DNA of 64,000 nt from an uncultured Bacteroidia bacterium. GTDB lineage: Bacteria; Bacteroidota; Bacteroidia; Bacteroidales; UBA932. The DNA is taken from contig CADBFO010000017.1 of NCBI GenBank assembly GCA_902794005.1, positions 1-64,000 on the forward strand. The letters are read 5' to 3'. Of this stretch, positions 32,141-39,603 are shown piece by piece. Numbering within the stretch: the first letter of the stretch is position 1; every line of letters begins with the position of its first letter. The position numbers were made by a program, and so were the translations under genes. The notes beneath the pieces are model-generated. The model was not told where the DNA came from, did no database searches, and saw only the letters and a program-made list of their open reading frames with translations.

Positions 32141-34273
32141 TCAAGGTAAGTCGCCCGCTTTGATGAAGGCGGCACGCAGGGTCCTGATGGAGCCGCTGTC
32201 GAACTGGACGTCGAAACTGGTGCAGTCTTTATTGGCGGCGATGATGATTCCTTCTCCGAAAACCGGATGCACCACAATCTCTCCCAGCTTGAAAGGAGAA
32301 GCGTAGGCGGCGCGCTCGGCGCTGAAGTCTTCCTGGTCCAGCACATGGGAGAGCCCCCGGGTTCCCTTCCAAAGTTCCTCAGGCACGACGCCTTCCGTCA
32401 CCACCAGGTTCTGCTTGATTTCGGCCAGGAAGCGGGAAGGGTATTTTGCCATTTTGGTGGAGATGTTGAAGCCCTCGGATTCCGTGAGGAACAGGGCATT
32501 CTGGGCGCGGGTAATGGCCACATACATAAGCCGGCGCTCCTCTTCCTCGCCGTTCTTCTTTCCCTCGCGGATGCTGCGCATGTTGGGAAAAATGCCCTCT
32601 GACAGGCCTGTGACAAAGACATAAGGGAACTCCAGCCCCTTGGCCTGGTGGATGGTCATGAGCTTGATGGTGGGGGTGTCCTTGCGGTGGTCGTCGTTGG
32701 TGTAGAGGGCGATGTCCTGCAGATAATCGGCCAGCGTGCTCTCTTCCGGGGTGCGGACGCTCTCGTAGAAACGGATGCTGGAAAGGAGTTCGTCCAGGTT
32801 TTCCAGGCGGTCTTCGTCCTGGTCTTCGCGCACCATTTTCTTGTAGCCGGAACGCTCCAGCAGGCGGTTCAGCAGGTCGCTCACCCGGTTTTCCAGCGCA
32901 AACTGCTTGGCATCCTCGATAAGTTCCACAAAGGGGGCCGATTTGGCATCCCCGTTCATCTGCAGGGCGCTGTAGAGCGAGATGCCCCTTTCGTCGGCCA
33001 TGGCCCGGATGCCGTCCAGGAACTTGCGGCCCAGCTTGCGGGAGGGTACGTTGATGATGCGCTCGAAGGAGAGGTCGTCGTCCTGGTTGCTAACAAGGCG
33101 CAAATAGCTGAGCGCATCCTTGATTTCCCGCCGCTCGAAAAAGCGTGTGCCGCCCCAGATGGTGTATTCCAGGTGGGCGCCCAGCAGTCCCTGCTCCAGG
33201 GCGCGGGAGAGGTAGCTGCTGCGGTAGAGGATGGCGATGTCGCTCACGCGGGCGCCGCCTTCCAGCAGGCGCTTGATCTGCGTCACAATCCACTCGGTCT
33301 CCTCCTTCTCGCTTTTGCCGTGGAAGTGAATGACGGCCTTGCCCTCGGCCTTGCGGGTAAATAAATCCTTGGGGATGCGGTTCTGGTTGTTGGAAATCAC
33401 GCAGTTGGCTACGTCCAGGATGCGGGGGGTGCTGCGGTAATTCTCGTCCAGGATGATGGTTTTGTCGGCCGCGAAATTGACAAAAAGATCCGGCCGGGCG
33501 CCGCGCCACTCGTAGATGGCCTGGTCGGGGTCCCCTACGATAAAAAGGTTCCGGTGCTTGGCACTGAGGCGGTCGATGAGGTCCCAGTCGTCCAGGTTGC
33601 AGTCCTGGGCCTCGTCCACCATGATGTAGTTGAGGCGGGTCTGCCACTCCTCGCAGGCGTCCGGGAAACGGTCCAGGATGTACTTGGTCACGTTCATGAG
33701 GTCGTTGAAGTCCAGCGCGTAGTTTTTCATCTGGCGGCTCACGTAGGCCGCCAGGCGGGAGGTGCGGCGCATCTCGTCGGAAACCACACTGCCCGGCAGC
33801 ATATACGTCTGGATGTAGCCGTTGAGGGCTTTTTCGGCCCCGATGGCATCCAGGAACTGCTTCACCGTTTTTTCCGTGCGCTTGAGCCCCAGCTGGTCCA
33901 TGGCCTGCTTGGCAATGGCCTTGCTGTCTTCCTCGTCCAGCACAGTGAAGGATTTGGGAAAGCCGATGCGGTAGATTTCCTTGCGCAGGAACTTGACGCA
34001 GAAGCCGTGCAGGGTGCACACGAAGTCGTTGTAGTCCCCGCTGTGGACCATGGCGGCGATGCGGCTGCGCATCTCCGCCGCGGCCTTGTTGGTGAAGGTG
34101 AGGCACAGCAGGTTGGCCGGGTCGATGCCCAGGACATTCACCAAGTAGGCGTAGCGGTGCGTCAGGGCCTTGGTTTTGCCCGTCCCGGCGCCCGCCACCA
34201 CGCGGATGCGGCCCTCGGTGGCCTCTACGGCCTCCCGCTGGCGCGAATTCAGTCCCTGGAAAATGTCCGTCAT
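32141..34273 (-). CDS. UvrD/PcrA-type SF1A DNA helicase
   Basis: ATP-dependent 3'-5' DNA helicase for repair and replication. 710 residues from MTDIFQGLNSRQREAV (Q-motif region). Walker A is AGAGTGKTKALTHRYAYL, motif II DEAQDC in IMVDEAQDCNLDDWDL, and motif III PDQAIYEWRGARPD. Later motifs TIHQAKGLEFPYVFV (V) and YVAITRAQNALFLTES (VI) are present, so it looks complete. The extended frame upstream of 34273 has no helicase homology and crosses the promoter. PcrA/UvrD versus Rep cannot be settled. Minus strand, alone, with a -7 box four bases from the ATG. Confidence 0.93.
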   Translation of the reverse strand: MTDIFQGLNSRQREAVEATEGRIRVVAGAGTGKTKALTHRYAYLVNVLGIDPANLLCLTFTNKAAAEMRSRIAAMVHSGDYNDFVCTLHGFCVKFLRKEIYRIGFPKSFTVLDEEDSKAIAKQAMDQLGLKRTEKTVKQFLDAIGAEKALNGYIQTYMLPGSVVSDEMRRTSRLAAYVSRQMKNYALDFNDLMNVTKYILDRFPDACEEWQTRLNYIMVDEAQDCNLDDWDLIDRLSAKHRNLFIVGDPDQAIYEWRGARPDLFVNFAADKTIILDENYRSTPRILDVANCVISNNQNRIPKDLFTRKAEGKAVIHFHGKSEKEETEWIVTQIKRLLEGGARVSDIAILYRSSYLSRALEQGLLGAHLEYTIWGGTRFFERREIKDALSYLRLVSNQDDDLSFERIINVPSRKLGRKFLDGIRAMADERGISLYSALQMNGDAKSAPFVELIEDAKQFALENRVSDLLNRLLERSGYKKMVREDQDEDRLENLDELLSSIRFYESVRTPEESTLADYLQDIALYTNDDHRKDTPTIKLMTIHQAKGLEFPYVFVTGLSEGIFPNMRSIREGKKNGEEEERRLMYVAITRAQNALFLTESEGFNISTKMAKYPSRFLAEIKQNLVVTEGVVPEELWKGTRGLSHVLDQEDFSAERAAYASPFKLGEIVVHPVFGEGIIIAANKDCTSFDVQFDSGSIRTLRAAFIKAGDLP

Positions 34274-34277
34274 AGTA

Positions 34278-34285
34278 CAAATATA
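34278..34285 (-). promoter_or_regulatory. -7 box of the UvrD-type helicase
   Basis: TATATTTG on the minus strand, only four bases before the start codon, implying a leaderless transcript. Confidence 0.6.
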
Positions 34286-34451
34286 GTCATTTTTTTGCAT
34301 ATCGGACATGGGTGCGGCAGGTATGGGGGTCGATGGAGGGGATATGGGTGCCGCTAGGGGTCCGCGCCGATGGTAGGGTAGGGTCAAAACGGGGCGTTTT
34401 CGCCCATACCCTGTCCCGGTTTTGGACCGGTAGTAGCAGGCATGTCGTAGT

Positions 34452-34488
34452 CATTGCGAAAAATTTCGCAACGAAAATTTTCGCAATG
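34452..34488. repeat. Near-perfect 17-bp hairpin
   Basis: Left arm CATTGCGAAAAATTTCG (34452-34468) and right arm CGAAAATTTTCGCAATG (34472-34488) are complementary with one mismatch around a CAA loop. There is no T-run, so a recombination site, REP-like repeat or protein site is as likely as a terminator. Confidence 0.8.
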
Positions 34489-34677
34489 AAAGAAGTTATA
34501 CGGGATATGCAAGTGCGGCCGACTTGAAACACATCATAGAGGATGGAGAATAGGGGCGCCCGGGGCATGTTCTGCAGAATCATTCCGCATAGAGCTAAAT
34601 GAACCAATGTGAACTTGATTGAGTTACGCCTATGTTTTTTCTTTGTATCGAAATAAATTATCAAACAAATCATAAGG

Positions 34678-35277
34678 ATGGACCAGAGGAAACTTACTAA
34701 TGAAGATGTCAAGGCTTTTCTTCTTAATGCCTATTTTGGTGATGTCACAGCCCCGTTATATACAGCAGCAAATTCGGCTTATCTGGACCTGAACCGGACG
34801 ATTGAGTATAAGAGAGCGCAAGGAGTTACGGAAGAGAAGAAAGCAACGATGCGACAGACTTGCGTAGAGGCGATAAAAGCCCATATTTTAGATTTGTCTA
34901 ATTATGGCTTCTTTGATAAAGAGATGTTTGATTCTTGGCATTCAAAGCTTTGTGAGGCGATTTGCCAAAAATACAACGATGCCGGCATTCATTTCCATTA
35001 TGGACAGGCCCAGAAGTGGGTTAATATGACAATGAAGTATTTGTCTGTCATTGACAGCAGCAAGACGGGTTTTTGTTTTGAATGCCTCCACGTGCCGATT
35101 GACTCGATTGTTTTTGATTTGGCGTACAAAGAATTTGGACTGGATCGTCCTGCAAATCGATGGAGCCGGATGACCAAGGAAGAGTATTTCGATTATCAAG
35201 AATCGTTACGTTCCAAAATTAAAGAGAATACAGGCCTGGCACCCCTTCTTTGGGAGTTTAGAAGTTGGAATCGGTAA
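34678..35277 (+). CDS. Hypothetical protein, AT-rich island, YGQAQKW motif
   Basis: 199 residues, predicted cytoplasmic and soluble. The visible signature is HYGQAQKWVNMTMKYL followed by HVPIDSIVFDLAYKEF; I associate that pair with an uncharacterised family of accessory genes but cannot name it, so no function is claimed. A Cys/His cluster (CFECLH, residues ~136-141) could bind a metal. Codon and base composition are clearly more AT-rich than the flanking helicase, so horizontal transfer is likely. First of a run of small genes on the plus strand; 43 bases before the next. Confidence 0.6.
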   Translation: MDQRKLTNEDVKAFLLNAYFGDVTAPLYTAANSAYLDLNRTIEYKRAQGVTEEKKATMRQTCVEAIKAHILDLSNYGFFDKEMFDSWHSKLCEAICQKYNDAGIHFHYGQAQKWVNMTMKYLSVIDSSKTGFCFECLHVPIDSIVFDLAYKEFGLDRPANRWSRMTKEEYFDYQESLRSKIKENTGLAPLLWEFRSWNR

Positions 35278-35320
35278 AAACGATTTTTAGTATTAACAAA
35301 CTGTTGATAATTATTGGGTT

Positions 35321-35686
35321 ATGACGTGTCAAGAACTTACAATCGTGTCTTTTCGCAAAGCATACGGTTACGTGAAACAACTTAATGGGATTGGAATGAC
35401 AGCAGTAAATATCCCGTATGGGCGTCAGAACAATCTTCATTTCCGAGCGTGGGCTTTTGCTGGAGATATTCTGCTAAAAAGCAGTGAAACAGCCCACACC
35501 CAGCAGGATTACAGGTTGACCATAGAGAAGTGGAATGAATTTACGAACTATGTCAAACAAAATCCTACGATGCAGGTTAACGATTTAGCCGAACACTATC
35601 AGGAATTTGGTTGTACCAATTTTACCTTCTGGCCTTCAATCATCAAAGTTTCCACTGCAATATTGAATTCGATAAATAATTCATAG
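35321..35686 (+). CDS. Hypothetical protein (121 aa)
   Basis: No family recognised. The protein is predicted soluble, rich in Thr, Asn and aromatic residues, with a helical C-terminus (WPSIIKVSTAILNSI). AT-rich like its neighbours and on the same strand, starting 43 bases after the previous stop. ATG start at 35321; no better alternative is seen. Whether it belongs with gene 34678 functionally is unknown. Confidence 0.55.
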   Translation: MTCQELTIVSFRKAYGYVKQLNGIGMTAVNIPYGRQNNLHFRAWAFAGDILLKSSETAHTQQDYRLTIEKWNEFTNYVKQNPTMQVNDLAEHYQEFGCTNFTFWPSIIKVSTAILNSINNS

Positions 35687-35825
35687 ACTTCTACCCTATA
35701 ATAGCTATCCCAGAACTAGCTGAAAAAATGAACATTAGCCCGTCTTTTCCTGCTATATGCAAGGCGTATTGGCGCTATCATAAACGATACATCATCATAC
35801 ATTAACCCTAAAAAATGAACTAAAA

Positions 35826-36122
35826 ATGGCTTTAATTACGTGCAAGGAATGTGGCGCGGAGATTTCCGATAAAGCCGTGACATGCCCTAAATGTGGCGCA
35901 CCCTTACAAGAAATTCCAGGGGTGGTTGAAGAAGAGAAAGAGGATGCAATCGAACAGTGGCTTGATTTAAGATGGTTGTGCTTTATCCTTCCACCACTTG
36001 GTCCTATCCTTTATTTGATACAGAAAGACGATTCTCCTGAGAAAGCTAAAAAATATCTCATTGCGGCAGGAATCGGGCTTGTTTTTGACATTGTTGCTTT
36101 TGCATGGTGGGGAATATTCTAA
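35826..36122 (+). CDS. Small zinc-ribbon membrane protein
   Basis: 98 residues. The N-terminal zinc ribbon has two CxxC pairs (CKECGAEISDKAVTCPKCG, residues 6-24), then an acidic linker (EEEKEDAIEQW). Two hydrophobic helices (LRWLCFILPPLGPILYLI and IAAGIGLVFDIVAFAWWGIF) flank a short charged loop (KDDSPEKAKKYL). The fold implies a membrane protein with a cytoplasmic zinc ribbon. Function unknown; such proteins often occur beside other tiny membrane proteins. Confidence 0.75.
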   Translation: MALITCKECGAEISDKAVTCPKCGAPLQEIPGVVEEEKEDAIEQWLDLRWLCFILPPLGPILYLIQKDDSPEKAKKYLIAAGIGLVFDIVAFAWWGIF

Positions 36123-36147
36123 TTTAACACTTAATAATCAAATAATT

Positions 36148-36357
36148 ATGGAACAGAAAAAAGAAAATTCAAACAAAAAGAATCTCATCATCATCCTTGG
36201 GATTATTGCCGCGATTGTTGTTTTCTTTGTTGCGCGTGCAATTTATGTGAATGCCGTTGTGGATCATGCCTATGATAAAGCAACTAAAGAATACAACAAG
36301 GCATACGACAAGGCAAAGAAAGATGTTGATAGGATGATGAGAGACTATAGCTTTTAG
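36148..36357 (+). CDS. Small single-pass membrane protein (69 aa)
   Basis: Start chosen at MEQKKENSNKKNLII; the frame is longer upstream but that part overlaps the zinc-ribbon gene. A basic N-terminus precedes one strong helix (NLIIILGIIAAIVVFFVARAI), then a Tyr/Lys-rich helical tail with the repeated pattern AYDKA-KEYNKAYDKAKKDVDR. Orientation is probably N-in, with the tail outside. Not recognised. It lies 25 bases after the zinc-ribbon gene. Confidence 0.6.
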   Translation: MEQKKENSNKKNLIIILGIIAAIVVFFVARAIYVNAVVDHAYDKATKEYNKAYDKAKKDVDRMMRDYSF

Positions 36358-36436
36358 TATAGCTAGTATGCCGATCAGTCTTGTGTAGAGGCGGGAAGGA
36401 GCCCTTTCCCGCTTCTGTAATTGTTTCGTGAAATGG

Positions 36437-36778
36437 ATGAAAGAAAAACACCCCCCCAAAAGAGGATTAGTTATTATTCTCTTGATTATTGCTTTAATAC
36501 TTGGCTTTTCGAAGTCCTCCAGAAAAAAACTGCCCAAAGAATATGAGTGGATATCGGGTATTTGGACATGTCAGACAATGTATGGGCCGATGACATATCG
36601 AATGGGCCCGGATATGTCCTTTTCCGATAATGAAGGGCATACCGGGACCTATCGCTTAGAGGAAGGGGTAATATATACACAATTGAACGGTACGCTCGGC
36701 TTTCGTATAGAGGTCGATGATTTAAATAAAAGAATTGGCCCGGGTGGAGGGTACTGGATGAAAAGAATAACAAAATAA
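36437..36778 (+). CDS. Small anchored exported protein (~113 aa)
   Basis: N-terminal anchor or signal helix (RGLVIILLIIALILGF) after a basic start, then a hydrophilic beta-rich domain (Gly/Tyr/Arg/Asp-rich, for example MTYRMGPDMSFSDNEGHTG). The start at ATG 36437 gives MKEKHPPKRG; GTG at 36428 is possible, three residues longer. Its general layout, an anchor plus a beta domain that reads like a lipocalin-like segment (WISGIWTCQT, GTYRLEEGVIYTQ), resembles the exported protein at 37164. No family name. Confidence 0.6.
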   Translation: MKEKHPPKRGLVIILLIIALILGFSKSSRKKLPKEYEWISGIWTCQTMYGPMTYRMGPDMSFSDNEGHTGTYRLEEGVIYTQLNGTLGFRIEVDDLNKRIGPGGGYWMKRITK

Positions 36779-36786
36779 GGACTCGT

Positions 36787-37167
36787 ATGAATATTAATAA
36801 TTTGAGAAAGATAGCGGAGCTCCAGAGCTCAGAGAATGATACTACATATTCTGGGTTAGATGCAATAAAGGCAGATCTTGATCGAGTTGAAGACTCTCTG
36901 AAACGAACAAGTGTATCCCTGAATCTTCCTCGTATTACCCTAATTGTGGCCACCTCAGTATTTATTATCTATTCAATTGTCTTTGGCTTCGGAGTAGCCC
37001 TTCTAATGGTTATAGCCATCGGCGGTGCTTTTTGGATAATTGAACCGGAGGTTGATATGCTAGCGGGATTCTCAAAAGAATCAATTGATGCCCTTAAGGA
37101 GTATCGAATCAATCAAATGACCTCAGTGTTTGATGGAATCGTAAAGGAAATAAAGTCATTATCATGA
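36787..37167 (+). CDS. Small membrane protein (126 aa) with paired helices
   Basis: N-terminal ~45 residues are polar and helical (SSENDTTYSGLDAIKADLDRVEDSL, coiled-coil-like). Two adjacent transmembrane helices follow (ITLIVATSVFIIYSIVFGFGV and VALLMVIAIGGAFWII), then a helical cytoplasmic tail (ESIDALKEYRINQMTSVF). No recognised domain. Eight bases after the previous gene, and it overlaps the next by ATGA, so these genes are probably one operon. Confidence 0.6.
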   Translation: MNINNLRKIAELQSSENDTTYSGLDAIKADLDRVEDSLKRTSVSLNLPRITLIVATSVFIIYSIVFGFGVALLMVIAIGGAFWIIEPEVDMLAGFSKESIDALKEYRINQMTSVFDGIVKEIKSLS

Positions 37168-37523
37168 AGAAAATAATAATTGTACTGGCAGCCCTTTTAA
37201 TAATCCTAGTGGCTCCGTTTATCATTAGGACGGCATCTTATGGATTTGGTGGCGATGATTTATTTGATTCTTGGGATGTATCTGATAGCAACTCGATTGA
37301 TGGTACATATACCTGGAGTGACGGATGGAGTTCTGTCACTGTTGACATCTATGGAGATACTTGGTACGGGGAGGTCTCATTTGGGCCATATGGAGAAACC
37401 AAAAGGGAATCAGGAAGGGTAAAAGGGAATTCGTTGTATTCAGGTTATGCTGGGTGGATAGTAGTTGGTAGAGTTTCAGGGAGAAATCTTACATATGGTA
37501 ACTCCTCATTGAGAAAACAGTAA
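37164..37523 (+). CDS. Small exported protein (119 aa), beta-rich
   Basis: N-terminal hydrophobic signal/anchor (MKKIIIVLAALLIILVAPFII), then a Trp/Gly/Ser-rich, probably beta-sheet domain (IDGTYTWSDGWSSVTVDIYG, SFGPYGETKRESGRV). ATG overlaps the stop of the previous gene (ATGA). It is similar in layout to the 36437 product: both show a G(T/S)YxW/R-type beta pattern, suggesting paralogues. Function unknown. Confidence 0.55.
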   Translation: MKKIIIVLAALLIILVAPFIIRTASYGFGGDDLFDSWDVSDSNSIDGTYTWSDGWSSVTVDIYGDTWYGEVSFGPYGETKRESGRVKGNSLYSGYAGWIVVGRVSGRNLTYGNSSLRKQ

Positions 37524-37527
37524 AAAT

Positions 37528-37553
37528 TCAATTATTGAAATTTGAATAATTGA
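37528..37553. promoter_or_regulatory. Operator-like inverted repeat around the -33 box
   Basis: TCAATTATT (37528-37536) and AATAATTGA (37545-37553) are perfect inverted arms with an 8-base spacer that contains the -33 TTTG (37541-37544). Position over the promoter favours repressor binding; it could also be chance in AT-rich DNA. Confidence 0.5.
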
Positions 37554-37572
37554 GATTTAAATAATATCTTTG
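37541..37572 (+). promoter_or_regulatory. Promoter of the STAND-like ATPase gene
   Basis: TTTG at 37541-37544 and TATCTTTG at 37565-37572 are 20 bases apart. The -7 box is half of a second inverted repeat, ATATCTTTG (37564-37572) / CAAAGATAT (37582-37590), that ends inside the start codon. Confidence 0.75.
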
Positions 37573-37588
37573 CAAAAATATCAAAGAT

Positions 37589-38722
37589 ATGCTTCAGCCG
37601 AATCCTTTTATCATCACTGCCGATTACCAAGGCCCGGAATACTTTTGCGACCGTGAGCAGGAAACCAAGGTACTGGAAGACAACATCCGGAATGGAAGGA
37701 ACACCGTCCTCATTTCCTCGCGCAGGATGGGAAAGTCAGGACTTGTTGCGCATGTGTTCGGAAGGGATTTTGTCCAAACGAACTTCAAGACGTTCTCCAT
37801 AGACTTGTATCCGACATCGAGTCTTGCCGAAATGGTCCTGATGCTGGCAAAAGCCATCACAGGGCCGTTGAAGAGCAAAGAGGAGAAAATCCTGGATTCC
37901 TTCCTCGGAATTGTGAAGTCGCTCCGCCCCGGTTTCAAAACAGATCCTGTGACCGGACAGTTCGTATTTGACCTCTCACTCGGGGAAATCGTTCGGCCGA
38001 CAGAATCGCTGGAAGAAATATTCTCCTATCTGGAAGACAGTGAGACTCCCTGCCTGGTATCCATAGATGAGTTTCAGCAGATAGCGGAGTACCCTGAAAG
38101 CAATGTCCTGGAGCTGCTCCGCACGCATGTACAAAAGTGCAGGCACACTTGGTTCATCTTTGCCGGAAGTAATCGGCGAATGATGGAAAGGCTGTTCAAC
38201 AACCCGGCGGAACCGTTTTACCTCAGCTGCTCTCCCTTATACCTTGATGCCATTGCATATGAGAGCTATCTTCCGTTTGCCAGACACCACTTCGAGCAGG
38301 CCGGGAAGGCAATCACGGAAGATTGCTTCAAGCGCGTTTATACCCTTTTTGAGGGACATACTTGGTATGTACAGCGCCTGCTTAACGAACTGTACGCATG
38401 GACTGGCAAGGGAGAGAAGGCCACCGGGGAACTTTTCCCTGCGGTACTGACATACGTCATCAAGACTTATGCCCGCACATTTCAGGATCAAATGAGTACT
38501 CTTCCTGAAATGCAGAAAAAACTGCTTATCGCCATCGCCAAAGAGGGGAAAGCTTCGCAGGTGACATCCATTGCTTTTTGCAAAAAGCATTTTTTAAAAA
38601 GCCCCAGCTCGGTTCAAAGTGCCTTGCGGGTGCTCCATGACAGCGGAGTCATCCAAAAAGAAGGTGAAACGTATTCACTTACCAATCGGCTTTTGGAGCT
38701 TTGGCTGGTCAAAGAGTATTAA
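37589..38722 (+). CDS. STAND-like AAA ATPase with C-terminal winged-helix region
   Basis: 377-residue P-loop ATPase of the archaeal ATPase/AAA (PF01637-like) group. Walker A is VLISSRRMGKSGLVAHVF (residues ~40-57), preceded by FCDREQETKVLEDNI, the usual N-terminal FxxRxxE segment. Walker B is CLVSIDEFQQIAEYP, and a sensor-like FIFAGSNRRMMERLF follows. The C-terminal third is a predicted winged helix (VQSALRVLHDSGVIQKEG). Members are common in Bacteroidetes and archaea with unclear roles; defence is possible but not shown. The promoter carries operator-like palindromes. The stop is followed by the next gene after two bases. Confidence 0.85.
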   Translation: MLQPNPFIITADYQGPEYFCDREQETKVLEDNIRNGRNTVLISSRRMGKSGLVAHVFGRDFVQTNFKTFSIDLYPTSSLAEMVLMLAKAITGPLKSKEEKILDSFLGIVKSLRPGFKTDPVTGQFVFDLSLGEIVRPTESLEEIFSYLEDSETPCLVSIDEFQQIAEYPESNVLELLRTHVQKCRHTWFIFAGSNRRMMERLFNNPAEPFYLSCSPLYLDAIAYESYLPFARHHFEQAGKAITEDCFKRVYTLFEGHTWYVQRLLNELYAWTGKGEKATGELFPAVLTYVIKTYARTFQDQMSTLPEMQKKLLIAIAKEGKASQVTSIAFCKKHFLKSPSSVQSALRVLHDSGVIQKEGETYSLTNRLLELWLVKEY

Positions 38723-38724
38723 CC

Positions 38725-39294
38725 ATGCCCAACCAGATTCCGGAAATAGCGTTCCTGCTCAAGGAAGTGGAACGCAAATATGGCCGGGAGGTGCATACCT
38801 CCACGGACTTTGAGTCGTTGTCGGTGGTTATAGAGCGGGAAATCAACGAGTACATCTCCTCGGCCACCCTCAAGCGGCTGTGGGGCTATGTGAGCCTGAA
38901 ACCGGCGCCGCGGGTGGCCACGCTGGATGTGCTGTGCCGATTCATCGGCCAACCGTCCTTCAACGCCTGGCGGGAGGAACTCAAGCATTCTCCGGCCTTC
39001 GAGTCCGGTTTTTTCAGTGCCACGTGCATCACTTCCGAGGAACTGCAGGCTGGAGACAGGGTTCTCATCGGCTGGTCGCCCAACCGCCTGGTGACACTGC
39101 TCTATGAGGGCAATGACACCTTCACCGTCCTCAAAAGTGAAAATGCCAAGCTGCAGGCCGATGACCGCTTCCGCGCCACGCAGTTCCTGCTGGGCTACCC
39201 CCTCTTCATTGACCATATAGACCGCGTCGGCGGTCCTACACCTTCTTATGTAGCCGGAAAGAACGACGGATTGAACCGGCTTGAGAAACTGTAA
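38725..39294 (+). CDS. Conserved Bacteroidetes protein, HTH-like N-terminus
   Basis: 189 residues from MPNQIPEIAFLLKEVE. The N-terminal ~80 residues (KYGREVHTSTDFESLSVVIE, then SATLKRLWGYVS and TLDVLCRFIG) match a family seen repeatedly in Bacteroidetes, whose order looks like a helix-turn-helix module. The rest has a beta-rich domain beginning FESGFFSATCI and a second segment YEGNDTFTVLKSENAKLQADD. GC content is higher than in the preceding island. No name recalled; regulator or signalling partner of the ATPase is inference from the two-base gap. Confidence 0.7.
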   Translation: MPNQIPEIAFLLKEVERKYGREVHTSTDFESLSVVIEREINEYISSATLKRLWGYVSLKPAPRVATLDVLCRFIGQPSFNAWREELKHSPAFESGFFSATCITSEELQAGDRVLIGWSPNRLVTLLYEGNDTFTVLKSENAKLQADDRFRATQFLLGYPLFIDHIDRVGGPTPSYVAGKNDGLNRLEKL

Positions 39295-39321
39295 GTCCGA
39301 CGCGATATTGGTTTTTATCCA

Positions 39322-39344
39322 TTTTTGCATTATTTTTGCAAAAA
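39322..39344. promoter_or_regulatory. Operator-like palindrome over the toxin-antitoxin promoter
   Basis: TTTTTGCA (39322-39329) and TGCAAAAA (39337-39344) are perfect inverted arms separated by seven bases. The -7 box TATTTTTG (39331-39338) lies across the spacer, as expected for autorepression by an antitoxin. Confidence 0.6.
39331..39338 (+). promoter_or_regulatory. -7 box of the vapBC-type operon
   Basis: TATTTTTG, consensus, 17 bases before the antitoxin ATG. Confidence 0.55.
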
Positions 39345-39354
39345 TGGGTTTATT

Positions 39355-39603
39355 ATGACAGCGATTGCTCTAAAAAACCTCGAGTGGTACACCAGTATGC
39401 TGGAGCCTCTTGATAATGAAATGAAAATCGGCATTATCAATCGGCTTAGCCATTCCATGCTCGTTAAGGAGCATGATACCGTCTCTGACTTTTCTGACTT
39501 TTCCGATGCCTGGAAAAATGACAGTTTGTCTCCTGATGAGGAGGCGGAAATGATTCGTAATGCCAGAACCAGTGGGGTGACCCATACAGTAATTGATTGG
39601 TAA
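39355..39603 (+). CDS. Antitoxin of a VapBC-type pair
   Basis: 82-residue protein from MTAIALKNLEWYTSMLEPLD. Small and acidic, with no clear DNA-binding fold seen, but placed immediately upstream of a PIN-domain toxin with the stop/start arrangement TAAATG. The N-terminal ALKNLEWYTSMLEPLDNEMKI pattern and the C-terminal DEEAEMIRNARTSGVTHTVIDW tail (aromatic end) fit antitoxins that wrap around a PIN toxin. The start is set by the promoter; a longer frame upstream crosses the -7 box. Family not named. Confidence 0.7.
   Translation: MTAIALKNLEWYTSMLEPLDNEMKIGIINRLSHSMLVKEHDTVSDFSDFSDAWKNDSLSPDEEAEMIRNARTSGVTHTVIDW

Larger units (their letters stand above)
34274..34677. other. 404-base intergenic region at the edge of the AT-rich block
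   Basis: The space between the helicase start and the first small gene has no convincing coding sequence; the open frames (one of 141 codons on the minus strand) look random. Contents: the uvrD -7 box, a G-rich stretch at about 34315-34430, the hairpin at 34452-34488, then increasingly AT-rich sequence up to 34677. It marks the change from GC-rich core to AT-rich island sequence. Confidence 0.7.

Noticed and set aside
34287-34712. 141-codon minus-strand frame in the intergenic region
   Set aside because: No start context, promoter or domain; runs across the hairpin and the promoter area of the next gene.
35728-35805. 25-codon frame (MNISPSF...) before the zinc-ribbon gene
   Set aside because: Short, no promoter box found close by, and AT-rich sequence yields such frames by chance.
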